Shown here: positions 12,852 through 25,882 of the stretch, in pieces
How the letters are laid out: each line of letters starts with the position of its first letter
Position numbering within the stretch: the stretch's first letter is position 1
DNA from: Leucaena leucocephala
Taxonomy: Eukaryota; Streptophyta; Magnoliopsida; Fabales; Fabaceae
NCBI GenBank assembly: GCA_037074615.1
Contig: CM073552.1
Location: 23,102,019 to 23,166,018 of the forward strand
DNA length: 64,000 bases
Direction of reading: 5' to 3'
Notes under the pieces: generated by a model
Told to the model about the DNA's origin: nothing
Seen by the model: only the letters and a program-made list of their open reading frames with translations
The model's database searches: none
Made by a program: the position numbers and the translations under genes

Positions 12852-13071
12852 TGGTTATAATTATAAGAATTAATTAATTTTTTAGATAGATCTAGGAAAC
12901 CAAATAAATCAGTTAATTATAACTAATATAAAAATTAATTGAATAATTTGGGTGGATTAAAGTGTATATAATATGAATTCATCTTTAAGGGTTAGATTTA
13001 ATCATAATAAACTTATTTATTCGATTTTTTTAATTTCTCTAAAAAATTAAATAACCATTATAATTAGCAGA
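12852..13071. mobile_element. AT-rich MITE, family A copy 1
   Basis: Ends CTGGTTATAATTATAAG and TAACCATTATAATTAGCAG are imperfect inverted repeats. The interior is clearly similar to 33713-33933, sharing ATAACTAATATAAAAATTAA and GTGTATATAATATGAATT. Two dispersed copies with inverted ends indicate a MITE family. Confidence 0.55.
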
Positions 13072-13718
13072 GGTAACAATACTTTAGAAGTCAGAACATG
13101 CTCACATTTTTATTTAAACTACTCCTTATAATGCTCTGTCATTCGCCCATGGTGAATTGGTATTTGACTTAGTTTTTATTTTGATTCTTAATTAATCCAT
13201 TCACATTAATCCATTTTGACTGATCGTGGTTAATCATATAATTAACTATTTATCTCAAGTCTTGTTTGAATTGATTAGAGAAACGATTATATTTATAATA
13301 AGTGGGTTTAGTTTTGATAAAGTTGACAATATATCATTTATTATAGATAGCTTAGAATGTAAGTTGCTTTTGTGTCCCATTAATTAATTTGACTGTGGGA
13401 AAGTTGGTTGAAAATGATTTACCATTAGACCTTTTCTTCTAAAACCCATTCAAGAATGCCATATATTTTTGTTTTTATATAAATTACTTATTGCTTTCAT
13501 TTTAAGCATTAATGTATCAGTAATTTAAAAAAATTATAGAGAAAAAACACTAGAAATGCACGAGCATTTTTTTAATTAGTTGACAAAAACATAGACAAAT
13601 ATCGTAGTCATGATTAACTTATGCCACAATATAATATTCAAGTTGATTCAAACATGTTCGTACGAGTCTAATTGAGGTTTTCACACCAAGCCAATTTTAA
13701 AAAAATTATTAATCCTCA

Positions 13719-13975
13719 TGAATATAAGAGTTAAATAGTAAATTTATTTTGATCTTAATCATAAGATATTGATCTATATTATCTCTTAAAATTATAATTT
13801 TCTCCCTAAAGTACCTATATATGATTACGCATATTAATATAGTTTCAATCAAGGGTAGTTCTATGCACATGTTTAAAAGAGATATTTTAAAAAAAATTAA
13901 TAAATAATTATTATAAATAACTAATTTAATTATTTTTTTAATCTACACAAATTAGTTAAGTAGATTTAACTAATG
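13719..13975. mobile_element. AT-rich MITE, family B copy 1
   Basis: It matches 34781-35040 over most of its length, sharing ATCTCTTAAAATTATAATTTT, the segment CCTATATATGATTACGCAT and AGAGATATTTTAA. The outer boundaries are approximate. Confidence 0.45.
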
Positions 13976-15950
13976 GAATACAAATTGGACCGGGAGGTAA
14001 TATTTTGTATGATGTGAAACTTGAATAATTTATTCATATAAAAACAGGAATACTACATCACTTGTTGGTGTCACGGTTCTATTTAATGAATGGGCTTCGT
14101 TAAATTATTTTCTCGGCCCGATAACCCATGTTATTGGGTTTAAATCAATTGCCTAAGTCAACATATAATGGATCATTGGCAAAGGTGACCATTCCTTGGC
14201 CCATTAGACTACCCATACATAAGCATTTAGGAAACGTTAAAGAATTAGTGAGCATCTTTCATCTACCTCTCTTTTTATTTGATAAAAAGGGTATAATTTC
14301 TTTCAAAGTTTAGAGTATAAGATTTTTACTTCTTTTAATAAGTGGATTTATTAAAATTATTTGTATTCTCCTTCTTACATAGGTAAGACAACTTATTATC
14401 TCAATCAATACCTTAATGATATTTAGAAACACTATTCGCGTATCATTATGAAATTTGAAAGACTTGATTGATAAGTATTAAACTCTAAGCACCAAAAGAT
14501 TTATTATTTTTTAAAAAAATACATGAAAAGTTTTTCTCATGTGAGTTTTAAAGATTAAAGATAGCGGGAAGAAAGCATAAATTATTTTGGTAAGTAGAAA
14601 AGATAAAATTTTAACTTTCATATAAAATAAGGTAAGATATTTATTTAAAAAAAATTATTTATAAATACATATTTAAAGAATTGATTGTGCAATGACCTTT
14701 TTATATACAAACAATATTAATAGTTGATTTAAATTTAGGTATTATTTCGCAATTAATTCTCTAAATAGATATTAGTAAAAAATAGTTTTTTTTTCTTGCA
14801 AAGAGAGAAGTGGAATGATTAGAGATGGGATGGAGGAAAGGCAGAAACTTTTGGGGGACAGGAAATGGTTGGAGACTTGGAGCAAATATGGGGGCATGTC
14901 AGACGGATGTGAGTGCGAGTGATCCATTTCCTCTTCACTCTTCACAATCACATTCATTCATTCATTCACAAATGATGTGAGCCATAACTCTCTCCTTTTT
15001 CTTCGTCCTTTTAATTAAGTCTCTGACAGTGACCACTCCCTCATTCATTGCCTAGCCCCATCCATCTCTTCCCTTTCACATTTTCTGATACACTTGATCC
15101 TCCTCTCATTGTTGGGTCAAGCCTCTCGTCCTTTTCAATCTTCATCACCCTGTTCGCCCATCTATATTTACCAAGGCAACTACTCCTCCCACCTTAAACA
15201 ACTCATTTATTTATAGATGTTAAAAAATTAATTAAATTAATTACTTATAATAAATATATATTAATTTTTTTAAAAGACATGATTTAATATGCGCACTCAA
15301 TAGTAATAATTTTAAAAAATATATATAAATTTTAAAAATAAAATATACTAAAATTTTATATTTACAATAAGAGAGAATATGAAGTAACATTTAACATGTG
15401 ATGTTAAATTAATAATATAATTGCCCTGGGTTCATAATTTTATATATAATGATTAACTTATTTTATGGGGTCGGCAGAGTTAGCCAAACTAAATTTTGAA
15501 AAGAAGTAATCAAGGGACAAGACGATTGATTGATGGATATGCATACTTGAGAAAGGGGAAGAAGGAGAAGAGAACGAGATAGACAAACTACTGAGTTTAT
15601 TTGTATTTCTTAATTTCCATCTGAAATTGGAGTCTAAATTTATGCAAATACATCATCCACTTTGATGAAGATATTACTTCATCAAGAACGACCAATTCAC
15701 AAGTTTATATTCTTCACTTTCAAAGAAGAAACCACAATAATATAGTACGTACGCACGTAGATACACTCTGCTTAATCTTCATCTTCAGTAGCAGACAATC
15801 ACCCTCTAATGTGTTGGGCAACTCAGACAGACAAGTGAGACAATCTCCAAAGTTATTTTCTTCCTAGTTAAGGAGTTGTGTCATATACTTCTTGTGTGGC
15901 CTCTGGCATTGCCTTTTCTGTCTTCAAGTCGGAAAATTGTTTTAAAGCTT
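13976..15950. other. Spacer downstream of the desaturase gene
   Basis: No gene is seen. Short ORFs at 14128-14313 (+) and 14772-14957 (-) have no recognisable features. The right end (about 15600-15950) probably includes the 3' UTR of the minus-strand desaturase. Confidence 0.45.
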
Positions 15951-18430
15951 TTACTTTGATGAAGAAGAAGAAGAAGAGGAGGAGGAGGCAGAGAGCTTAG
16001 GGTCTGTTTGATAGTACACAATATCCCCTGTGTCGCTAACAAAATGGTCTTTCCTCAAGCTTCTTATCAGATCTCCAATTAGGTGAAAGGGAAGGGGTCC
16101 TGATTTCTTCGGTTCACGGTAATATTTTCCAAGTACCGGCCCTGCTGCCTCAGTCTACAATCGCATCAAGAATTTATTAGTGAAATATAAATAATTTTTA
16201 TTATATTATTATATAATAAAATTAATCTCTATAATTTTAATTTAATTATAATTTATTTTTAAATTTTAACTCTATACAACTTAATTTTTATAATTTTGTT
16301 GAGACTCAATGACTGAACTTTAATTGATTTTAAAACTCTTAAATTTTATAAAATATATAATTTTATTTTTTAAAATTTATGGACCTATATTTTAAATAGT
16401 TAAACTATAAGGGTTTAAAGTTATATTAAGTCAAAATTTAGGGATTAAATCAATTCACAACCAAGTTAAAATTATAAAGACTAAATTATATCGAGTTAAA
16501 ATTAAAAAAAACAAGAGTTATATTTAAGTGAAAATTATAAGAACATAGAGATTAAATTTTAGAATGAGAGAGATACTCACAGCCTCTACTAAGTGGTAGT
16601 GAGGTATTTGAGGGAAGAGATGATGAATGACATGGGTTCCAATGTCATGGTGGATGTTGTTAATCCAACCATAATCACGATCAAGAGTTGTAAGTCCACC
16701 TCTTAGGTAGCTCCATTCCTATCACAACATTAATGGAATCATAAACATGTGTACGACGAACATTTATTAATTTTTGAAAAAAGCCACAAACTTGAAGCAC
16801 TAAGCACATTCTGTTTCTCCACTTCCATTTCCCAGAAAAAGTCAAAAGAAAAATGAGGAAGAAATTAAATGGCACCTTTCCACGATACCATGGTAGTTTG
16901 TCTTCATGTCCATGGTGATGCAAGTAAGTCACAAAATCCAACCACATCACAAAAATCTTCAGTCACAAGCAAATTTCAATTAGGACTTGAAAAGGATTGT
17001 GAAGTTTCTGATCCAAAGATATTCAAAAGAACTGTGAGCTTACCGTATAAGGAATGCCATAAAGCTTGAGCAATTGAATTGGACCCATAACAAATCCTAA
17101 GCCTACAAGCAAAGCAGCCATGGCGGTCCAACAAACAGTAGAAATGATAACATCTTTTCTTTCATTGGGAACGAATAAGTCACTGTTTGGGTCAAAGTGA
17201 GAACCAGTCTTTCCTGGACTTCTGCTCCACTGCAATTTGTGTTTTCCAGATCATGAACCAAGTCAATTTCCTTACTTCGACCAAAATTTTCAAGTCTAGT
17301 AAAAAACTTTTAGGAACAGAAGCAACTTACAAGGTAGATAGGATACGCAAGCATTGGAAATGGTACGGTAAATCTTAGAGTCTTGGTCAAATTGTCCAAG
17401 TTCTTGTATGTTTTCTTAGGTAGCTGCAAGTTTGAAAATTCAACTTTTCAGATTAGAAACTGCAATAGAATGAGGAAGCAGCGAGAAAAGATGAATTACC
17501 CCTTTAAGGCTAAGAAGTAAATAATAGATTTTAGCTTACCGGGTGCCAAGATTCATCATTTTCCACATGACCATGGTTTTGGTGATGAGTTCTGTGGCTG
17601 ATTCTCCTGTATAATTCAGAAAATTAAAGTGAGAAGTGTACAAGAGAAAAGAGGACCAGAGAAGAAACAGTTCATTTAGAAGCATAAATATACCATCCAT
17701 GATAGGGTACAAGGATTGAAGAATGCAGAAGATGACCAACCACACTGTTCAGCTTGGGATTGTTTGAAAAGCTTCCATGACCACTGAAACATCAAATCCA
17801 ACAATCAAAATGAATCTCTAGACACAACTTTATGAATATACCCAAATTAGAAATTTTTACAGAGGTGAAAGAAATTGGTCATTACCAATCATGTCCAAGA
17901 ACGAACAGAGCCCAGAACATGGTTCCTTGAGCAGCCCAATACAGAGGCCAAACGAGCCAATTGTTTAAATAAGCAGCAGCAGCAGCCATTCCAAAAACCA
18001 CAACCACATCTCTCACAACATAGCTCATTGACTTCCATGGATCCTTCACCCAACAATGTTTAGGAATGGCTGCTCTAATATCAGCCAATTTGAATGGTGG
18101 TGGAGACCCAGGATTGAATTCTTGTTCTTCCTGTTGTTGTTTGACCCCATTGAACTCCACGTTGAGTGTCTCTCTTGTTTCTTCATTCTCTCCTTCAATG
18201 GAAGGAACTCTCAAAGGAGCACTCACTCTCAATTCCCAGCTTCTTCTTCTTTCTCTAAAGTTAAAAGTTAAGCCTCTGGTCTGAAATTTCAGATCTGTCT
18301 CATTCACACCATTGCTTGCGTTTGAAAATCTAACCTTTGAGCTCTTACACGTAACAGCTCCAATTCTGGGTCGAGGGAATGTTGGAGGAAGAGGCTTTAA
18401 CCCACATTCTGTTAAAACCCAACTCGCCAT
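15951..18430 (-). CDS. FAD7/FAD8: Chloroplast omega-3 fatty acid desaturase (FAD7/FAD8)
   Basis: Eight exons on the minus strand: 18430-17886, 17783-17694, 17606-17540, 17423-17331, 17229-17044, 16956-16876, 16718-16581 and 16154-15951. All have GT..AG introns, and the protein is 467 aa. The family inserts a third double bond into 16:2/18:2 of plastid galactolipids, giving 16:3/18:3. It is a plastid envelope membrane di-iron enzyme. Three His boxes are intact: HDCGH (180-184, split by intron 1), HRTHH (216-220) and HVIHH (383-387). The block PPPFKLADIRAAIPKHCW marks the start of the mature region. The preceding Ser/Arg-rich N-terminus is a transit peptide, which separates it from ER-type FAD3. 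I chose the ATG at 18430 (MASWVLTECG), which fits the family, over an in-frame ATG 33 codons upstream. The C-terminus is odd: after YYQTDPKLSA come ten Ser and a final Lys. FAD7 versus FAD8 is undecided. Confidence 0.95.
16218..16561. repeat. Foldback MITE-like insertion in desaturase intron 7
   Basis: AAAATTAATCTCTAT at the left is the inverse of ATAGAGATTAAATTTT at the right, around a very AT-rich interior. It accounts for most of the unusually long last intron. Confidence 0.45.
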
Positions 18431-18915
18431 TGGAGACCCAGATGGGAAAAAAGGGAAAGTAACGGCGGAAAGAGAGGGAGAGAGACGAAAATATGTGAAC
18501 CAAAGTACAAAGAACGCGAAACTAGGCAAAATATCTTAAAAGTTAAAGGATAAAACACTAGTAAATGTATCGGAAGGAGGAGTAGAACGAAAATTTCATC
18601 GAGGAATTAAATACAACACTGAGGAGGAGGAGAAAGAAAATTTCATCGGGGAATTAAATACAACACTTAGTGGACACTTGTGTTTCAACAACAGCCACGT
18701 GTGGATCCTCTATTCCTCTGGTTTTCCCAGGTTCTCCTCCCTCATCTACGCAAGCCTCGGCCTCTTAATTACAAATCTGAATGCAACATTGAAATTCTCA
18801 TCTTTACCAACAAGGAAGAGCAGAAGGGTAAAGAGGAAAAAAGAGGCAAAAGTTTGCGTCTTCTGGTTGGTCTTCTTGTGGGAGTCTGAGGTGGAGTTCA
18901 TATATACATAAGAGT

Positions 18916-18946
<31 letters not shown>

Positions 18947-21399
18947 GCGTGTTTACTATTCATTTTCAACATTCTAAACTTTGAACTTAGAATTCTGAGT
19001 GGTGCCGTTGCCGTCGGTTAAGGTTGACCCCATTGTGTTGTGAGTCTCGCCTCTTCTCTCATTGGTTCATTATGGAGGTCTTCACTTTAATTAATGGGTC
19101 GGTAGTGCATGCCTGAGCCTACCCATGTGCCGCACGTGGTAGAAATTTTTTTCCCTTCATTATTTTAACCATTATTTTATTCACATTTCACATATAGGTC
19201 GGAATTGATCGAACAGGATGTGGAATGAGCACTAAGGCTGCTTCTACTTTTTAGGATTTTGTTTCAATCAATCACACGTTTTATTTGAGTAATTTACGAT
19301 CCATATCCAAACATAATAATAGTATTAATAATGATACAAAGTGGTCGGAGGAATTGTGGGAAAACACACACACACGTGTCTTGATCAAAATAAAAATAAT
19401 TATCCTTCATCTTTTGTTATAGAAGAGATCGATATCACCCATGACTCAATTGTAGATGAAATTCTAAATTTTAAGAAAAAAAACTTATCATTTAAATATT
19501 TCTAAACTGTATGATTGAACCTTTTCGAAGCATCAATCCAATGCGTCAATAAGATATAGCGTAATTATAATTTTAAGAAAAAAAATAATTTAAATATTTC
19601 TAAAAAGTATGATTGATGAACCTTCTTTGTTGTTATGTTGATGTTGTGTTTGATGGTTTATTAATTTCGGGTTTAGTCTAGGGGTTTGGCAGCGAGCAAC
19701 AATCCTATGTGCCAATGAGAAATAAAATAATGTGAAGTAGGGATAACATAGTTCGGAAATTAAATTTATAAGTGAATTTATAAGTCACATGGAAATCTTG
19801 AACTCTTTTTAAATTTAATATAGAGATTATATACTATTTATCCGGTACTCTTTCTCAATTCCATGGGTCACAAGATTTTTAAACCATTGGTCCCTATCTT
19901 GAACTATAGAATAAATTATATTTTATTATTATGTTCACATATAATAAAACATAAACTCAAATGTATCCTCAATTGATAGGCATAGCTAGAGATTAATATT
20001 TCTAAAACGTATAGATTATCGGAGTTAATTTTATTTCTCCTAATATAGTATTTTATGTGCACACAACTTGATTCAAATTTAGAATATTTTTTTTTTATAA
20101 TATTAATCAGATTTTTTATTAGGTATTATAGTTTTGAGATTTATGACTGCCGCTCCCATGTAGGTATCCCTTCTAAAAATCGAAATCGAGACTTATAAAT
20201 ATCTAACGGGACCTTACATCGTTAAACTAATTTTATGTTGATAAAATATTATGTTTAGGTTATTTCATTCCATTTCAATTTGTCATTCTAAGCATATAGA
20301 CAATGGAAGAAAACTTTGGAAGGGAAAAGAATACAAGCGATCCTAATCAACCCCCGGGTTACATGATATGATTTGATTTTGAAAAGAAAAGGATTGGTGT
20401 GATTTGAAGATTGAAGAACCGATATTGATTCTTCCATAGGGTGATCGATATAATTTTGCTCAAAGTTTTAAATTTTTTTGCTTTTATTGATTAATTGGAT
20501 CACTGGATTATAGCATAAAATCAATCATACTGTTATGTGAGTGTGAAACTGGCCTTTTATAATTATAAAATGAATATTCTACAAAAAGAAAAGGTAAAAT
20601 CTTTTTAAATTATTTAATTTTAATGAATTTAACTTTATTACTACTTTTACAAGTATTTTTTAAAATATAAAAAATAATTTATTATTAAATTATTATTTTT
20701 AAAAATGTGACGTGAATTAAGAAATAAAGATTGGTAATTAACAATTTAAGTCATCCATGCTGTGCACACTCGCAAAGTTAAAACAAAATATAAAATCTAC
20801 TTGAAGGTAAATTCATTAATAGTGCTACTTACATAAAACATGTCTTTGGCACACAAAAAAACATGTCTTGTTAATATACTATATAAAGATAAATTTTTAT
20901 GTATTATTTATGATATATGTTATTAATATAAAATAAAAAGGATTATTTAGTTATTTATATCTATTCCAACAAATTATCTAATCATATTTAATACATGTGC
21001 ACGTTGTTTTTTTACGTGAGTTTATGTTAAATAAATATATTAAAGAAAGTATAATATATGACACAATAAGATTAGAGAATTTGACAAAATAAATATAAAG
21101 AGCAAGATCTATATTTTTTTTCTGAAATGAATTTTTTTTGTTTGAATTTTAAACCATATGAATACAATATATGATTACCTACTATATTTTTTTAAAAAAA
21201 TATAAATATTTTTGTAAAAAAATGTAAATATTTCCATGCAGGCGCTATCCTGGTTAGATAGTGTTTGCATGGGATCTTAACTGGATCTCAGATTGTGATT
21301 TACGAAACAATTCAATTCCATTACATTCTTTCGCCCTCGGTTTTCAGTTTTTACTAGATCACACCTTTTGAATCACCAGAATCTCAATCCCTCATTTCA
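18431..21399. other. Desaturase upstream region and spacer
   Basis: 18431-19000 is probably the 5' leader and promoter of the minus-strand desaturase. It holds a repeated segment (TTTCATCG..GGAATTAAATACAACACT at about 18593 and 18640) and a (GA)n microsatellite at 18917-18940. Further right it is AT-rich with an imperfect duplicate at 19470-19522 and 19568-19624. No gene is seen. Confidence 0.5.
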
Positions 21400-23167
21400 A
21401 TGGATCGAACTCAAATATTCTTCTTGTGGGCTTACCGATCTTGCTCTTCTTCTCAGACATTATGAACCTTTCTCTCCTCCGCCTCACCAGCCGATTTCTC
21501 ACAAACGTTCTCGGATTCCCACCAAGCCTCAACCGCATCTTCAGCAATCCCTGGAATTTCCTGTTCATGTTTTTCATTTTTTTCATTAACCCTATCATTA
21601 CTAATTCTAATTGGAAGTTTCTGTCGGTGATTTGTTAGTTTCGATGCAGAAACAGACTACCATTGTCCCACCAATTGGGGTCGGCAACACTGTTAACATT
21701 GACTTCTTCACTTCTTGTTCTTACAGGTTTGCCTAACCGCTTGACTTTTCTGTATCATTTTCCGATCAATTTAATGCATCTAGTTAATTCAGAAAGATTT
21801 ACCAACTTTTAGCGCCAGCACAAGATTGCTTTCGTTGTGTTTTCTTTTAAGAAGCTAAGGCGCACAAGACAAATTTCATTGGATTTTAACTTGCATCTAG
21901 CCATGTTATCGATTACTTCATTCCTGGCAATCTAAGGACTGTTAAATGCATCAATAATGAAGGTTTTAAAACATAACTTTTACTTTTACCAAATAGGATA
22001 TTGAAGATTGATGTGGAAGTGGCTTCGCATTGACACAGCTAGAACTACTTGTGGCAACTTGCAAATCACACGTGCTCTCTCCTGTTGTTAATTGGTATTC
22101 TTAATGGACGGCATAATGCTCCCCATCCTTTTCCGGACGCTTAAGTGCTTCAAAGCTTAAATGATGAAAACTCATATGTCAGCATCATGCTCATTTCTCA
22201 CACTAGCATTTCAGCATTTTTCTTTCTGTTTTTCCTTTCCTTCTTCTTTTTTTTGGGGCGGCGGCCGCCCCCGGGGGGTGTTGGTGTGTAAAAGCCTTGC
22301 AGCGTTTTGCTTCTGTTCTTTTCAGTTTCATGAACATGCAATGCAATGGTTTGACATAGAAACCTAAGAAATTAAATTAGCAATTTGATATTTCATATGA
22401 TTTTCATATCCTTCCCAAACTAGAGGTATCACTAAAAATATTGATACATAATAAACATTGGTTGCTTGCCATCCTCAACCACGTTATGAGGAAATTAAAA
22501 CTGTTCCTTTCCTCTAAATGTGGACTTTTGAAGTGTCTCCAACTGAAAATCTTCCATTGACTTTATGATTAAATTTTGTCCAGCTGTATCCATATGAGCT
22601 AGTTTCATTTATAAAATGTCTGATAGAATCAAAATTTCATGTGCAGAGGAACTGCAGTAGCATCTAATCAATTGCTGGAAACAGCATTTCCTGGGATTGA
22701 TGTTGTTTTAGCAAACTACCCACCTCCACTTACTAAACGCATGCTTAGCAAAGCAGTACGAGCGGTGCAACTTGGAATTATTGGAATTATAGTGGCAGGT
22801 GAACAGATATTTCCCAAGTTGGGTATAATGACACCATCTTCATGGTACTACTCATTGCGTGCCAATAGGTTTGGTAGCATGGCATGCACTTGGCTTCTTG
22901 GGAATTTTGTTCAATCCTTCCTACATAGTTCTGGTGCTTTTGAAGTGTACTGCAATGGTGAACTGGTAAGTCCTTCCTTCCTTTTCTTCTGAGATTACAC
23001 ATCATATGCCTGTAGCTTTTGATTTTCATTTCATGAATTTGAGATCTTTGTTTTGTTGGACATTGTAGATATTCTCCAAGTTGAAGGAGAATAGATTCCC
23101 AGGTGAAATTGAGTTGAAGGATCTTGTTGGCAGAAGAATAGAAAATACAAGATATGGTTGTGTCTGA
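21400..23167 (+). pseudogene. SELT: Selenoprotein-T-like (SELT) gene with disrupted first exon
   Basis: Exons: 21400-21562 (disrupted), 21650-21726, 22647-22965 and 23069-23167, all with GT..AG borders and consistent phase after exon 1. The downstream part carries the family blocks NTVNIDFFTSCSY, AFPGIDVVLANYP, WYYSLRANRFGSMACTWLLG and SSGAFEVYCNGEL, then IFSKLKENRFPGEIELKDL to a stop. SELT proteins are thioredoxin-fold ER-membrane oxidoreductases, and plant members use Cys instead of selenocysteine. Two oddities: (1) the signal-peptide exon needs three frames in turn: MDRTQ, then LLVGLPILLFFSDIMNL, then SPPPHQPISHK. The shifts fall at an ATAT and a CTCT dinucleotide repeat. (2) The expected CxxC redox motif reads FTSC, so its first Cys is missing. 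No in-frame ATG opens the last frame of exon 1. It could be a decaying copy, or the shifts could be sequence errors. The Cys loss argues for relaxed selection. Confidence 0.65.
22255..22279. other. GC-only block in an AT-rich intron
   Basis: About 25 consecutive G/C bases follow a poly-T run. The block includes GCGGCCGC (NotI site, 22261-22268) and overlapping palindromes GGCGGCCGCC and CCCCCGGGGG. No function is evident. It could form a strong hairpin. Confidence 0.6.
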
Positions 23168-24773
23168 TCCAAGAATGTTCACATGGCCGAATTCATCAGC
23201 ATCAAAAGCTAATTGGTGATTGAATTGTTTGACAGAATCACCGAATGTTAATTCAGATTTACCAAATGGATTGAAGAGATCAGATTTCTTGTGTTAGCTA
23301 TGTGCCCTGTACCCTGTATGTCAAACAAATTAACTCACAAGCATGCCTGCTGCATAGCCGTTAAAAGAAGTAAATTAAAAAAGAGTGATGAAGCTTGTAA
23401 AATTATTCTATTTATAAACAAGTACGAAGCACACCCACATGAATAAAGCACTAATCACTGCTTGATTTGTCATTTTTGTATAAGGAGCTGAATCACTATG
23501 TTGTTACTTTCCTGAGTCCTAACCTACTTGATGAAGGGAATAAAAAGGTAGCCAGCAAGATGGCATCTTTTCATCGGATCCGTTTCAATGTTTGTTTACA
23601 GAAAAGAAAGTAAAAGCAACAAAACATATAACTTCATAATAAGGCACATGAGATGATCATAAGATAAGATGAGGTTCTACCTCCCAATTATTTCCTGACC
23701 CTCCACGAAAGATGCGTCCTGTAATTGGTTTAGTATAATATAAAGTCAAGTCACAGAGGACATTGTTTTATATCTCAAATTAGTTTATATTTCATCGAGT
23801 TGAAAAATAATAACAGTTGAGTAATTAGAATGGAGAAGGCATAAACTTACCGAAGGTATATTGGAAAGCATATGATGGCAATTCCATGGGCCAAAAACAT
23901 ATATATTTTTACTGGGATTTAAATTCGGATTCCAACTTTTTTTAATACAAAGGAAAGGCGAAAGGGTTCATTAGTAACTTTGCAATCACACATGAGTAAA
24001 CCTCATATATCTTTTGTAAACTGCAAAAGCTGGATTTGAGATTTTAACTTTGTGACATTAAAGTTGAGGGGAACACTAACAAAGTGTTCTTATAAGAGGC
24101 ACTAAAGCTTTTCCAGAATATTAACATTTATCAGTGTATATTGTTGAAGTCATGCATTATGCAAATAGAAAAGAGTAATGAATATAAGAGAGTCTAATAA
24201 CATCAACACAGACATAAATCAATCAAAATTTCCCTGCTTAATTAATTGCCTTAACAGGCTTACAAATAGAAAATTGTGGGGTGGCATTCTTCTGCAATAT
24301 AATTCCTATTGTGTCTCTCTCGCTTGGGGAAATCTTGGATCTTTGCTTCTTCCTAGAAATGATCGTACTGGAGGGTCTCACAATCGAACAAATCAAAATT
24401 GGGGAAAAAATAAAATAAAAATAATATATTATTTTATTCAATTAAGCTCTTCATGAGTAGGAGAGGGTAACATATACTCAAAATAAAATAATTAACATAT
24501 CAATACAAAATACTCCTATATATTTGTTTGAGTCACAGCAGCAGCTCAGCAAAAAAGGACATTTAAGACTAAAAAGGATACATTACTCCCATATGTTTTA
24601 TGTATAAAATACAAAGAATCGATTTAAAACTAGTTAAAAGACAATTAATTTATAACAATGTTTTTTTATAAACAAATTTTAAATATCTTTCTATTATATT
24701 TCTTCTTATATTTAATATAATAACTAGTTAATTTTTGTTGTTAGATTAAAAAAATTAAATAAATTATGTTAAA
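23168..24773. other. Spacer after the SELT-like gene
   Basis: The first ~250 bases are likely 3' UTR. The remainder has no convincing ORF or RNA gene. Confidence 0.45.
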
Positions 24774-25347
24774 GCATATATTTAGTCATTTATATTTGTG
24801 TCAAATTTTATTTTAATCATTTAACTTTATAAAGTACACTTTTAGTCCCAAAATTTTAACATTGTTAATTTGATTGAACTGAAAATGTGAACTCTATATA
24901 TTTAAACGATGACTATATAATTAAATATTAATTAGTACTATTAAATTTTAATTTTTTAATATAATATTTTTTATATTTTAAGTCACGTGAATTAAAAAAA
25001 TTTAAAGTAAAATCAGCGAAGAGATTTTCATGAGTTTTTTAATAAAAAATGTAAGATGGAAGGATAAAAAATTTAATTAAAGGAAGATTAATTCTTATAA
25101 TTTTATTTTTTAAAAATTAAAGCCATTAAAATATTATCACTGATTTTTCTTCTTTTACTTTGCACGATGTAAAATATAAATATATTATATTAAAAGATTA
25201 AAATCTAATCATATATAATTTTTAATTAAATTTAATAAATCAATATTTTTTGTTAAATGATACTAACTATGTTAAGATTTTATAAATTTTATAAATTTAA
25301 AGAACTAAAGTAAAATTTAATGTAAATTTAAAGAATTAAATATATAG
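24774..25347. mobile_element. Foldback/MITE-like element with ~50-bp inverted ends
   Basis: The left arm, from about 24774 (CATATATTTAGTCATTTATA..), pairs with the right arm ending at about 25347 (..AAGAATTAAATATATAG) over roughly 50 bases with mismatches. The interior is AT-rich and non-coding. No TSD was fixed. Confidence 0.5.
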
Positions 25348-25851
25348 TTTATCTAATAAATTATTAGTTAATTATAAATACATCTAAATTTTTAAGATAA
25401 ATTTATGTTATATATTTTTTAATATATCTAAATTAATAATTAATTTTTATATTAATTATAATTAATTAATTTTTTTTAATTTGATTAGTTGATTGAAAAA
25501 AACTCGCTCGAGTGCTATCTTATAAATACTGAATCCTAACGTTTTTTGTTTGTTTCTTTCTTTTGTTGAAAAAAACGTTTCCTTATCCAAGGGAGGGACT
25601 ATTAATTGGTTTTAGCTTAGGGTGGACCCCGCAAAGGAGAGAAGAGATAGAAGATCCGCAGATTGCTGACGTGGTAGTATGATCGTTCCTTCCTTTGCGT
25701 GCCCCGCCGTCTGCCCTTCGGGCCAATTCGATCATCCCCTTCAAAATAATCTTTCTTCAGTTTCTTCCGCAACTCCAAATTCAAGCTTTCCTTTCCGTTC
25801 TCTCTTCACACTCACAACTCCTATAGTTCAACCATTTTTCCTTCACCTGTG

Positions 25852-25860
25852 AAACCCTAA
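25852..25860 (+). promoter_or_regulatory. Telo-box in the ACX4 leader
   Basis: AAACCCTAA lies 23 bases upstream of the ACX4 start codon. Telo-boxes are common near the 5' ends of plant genes expressed in growing tissue. Confidence 0.4.
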
Positions 25861-25882
25861 TTATTTTCTGCTGTCCGCCACC

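Noticed and set aside
18430..18529. Upstream in-frame ATG of the desaturase (33 extra residues)
   Set aside because: The MASWVLTECG start matches the conserved FAD7/FAD8 N-terminus, whereas the extra residues look like translated leader.
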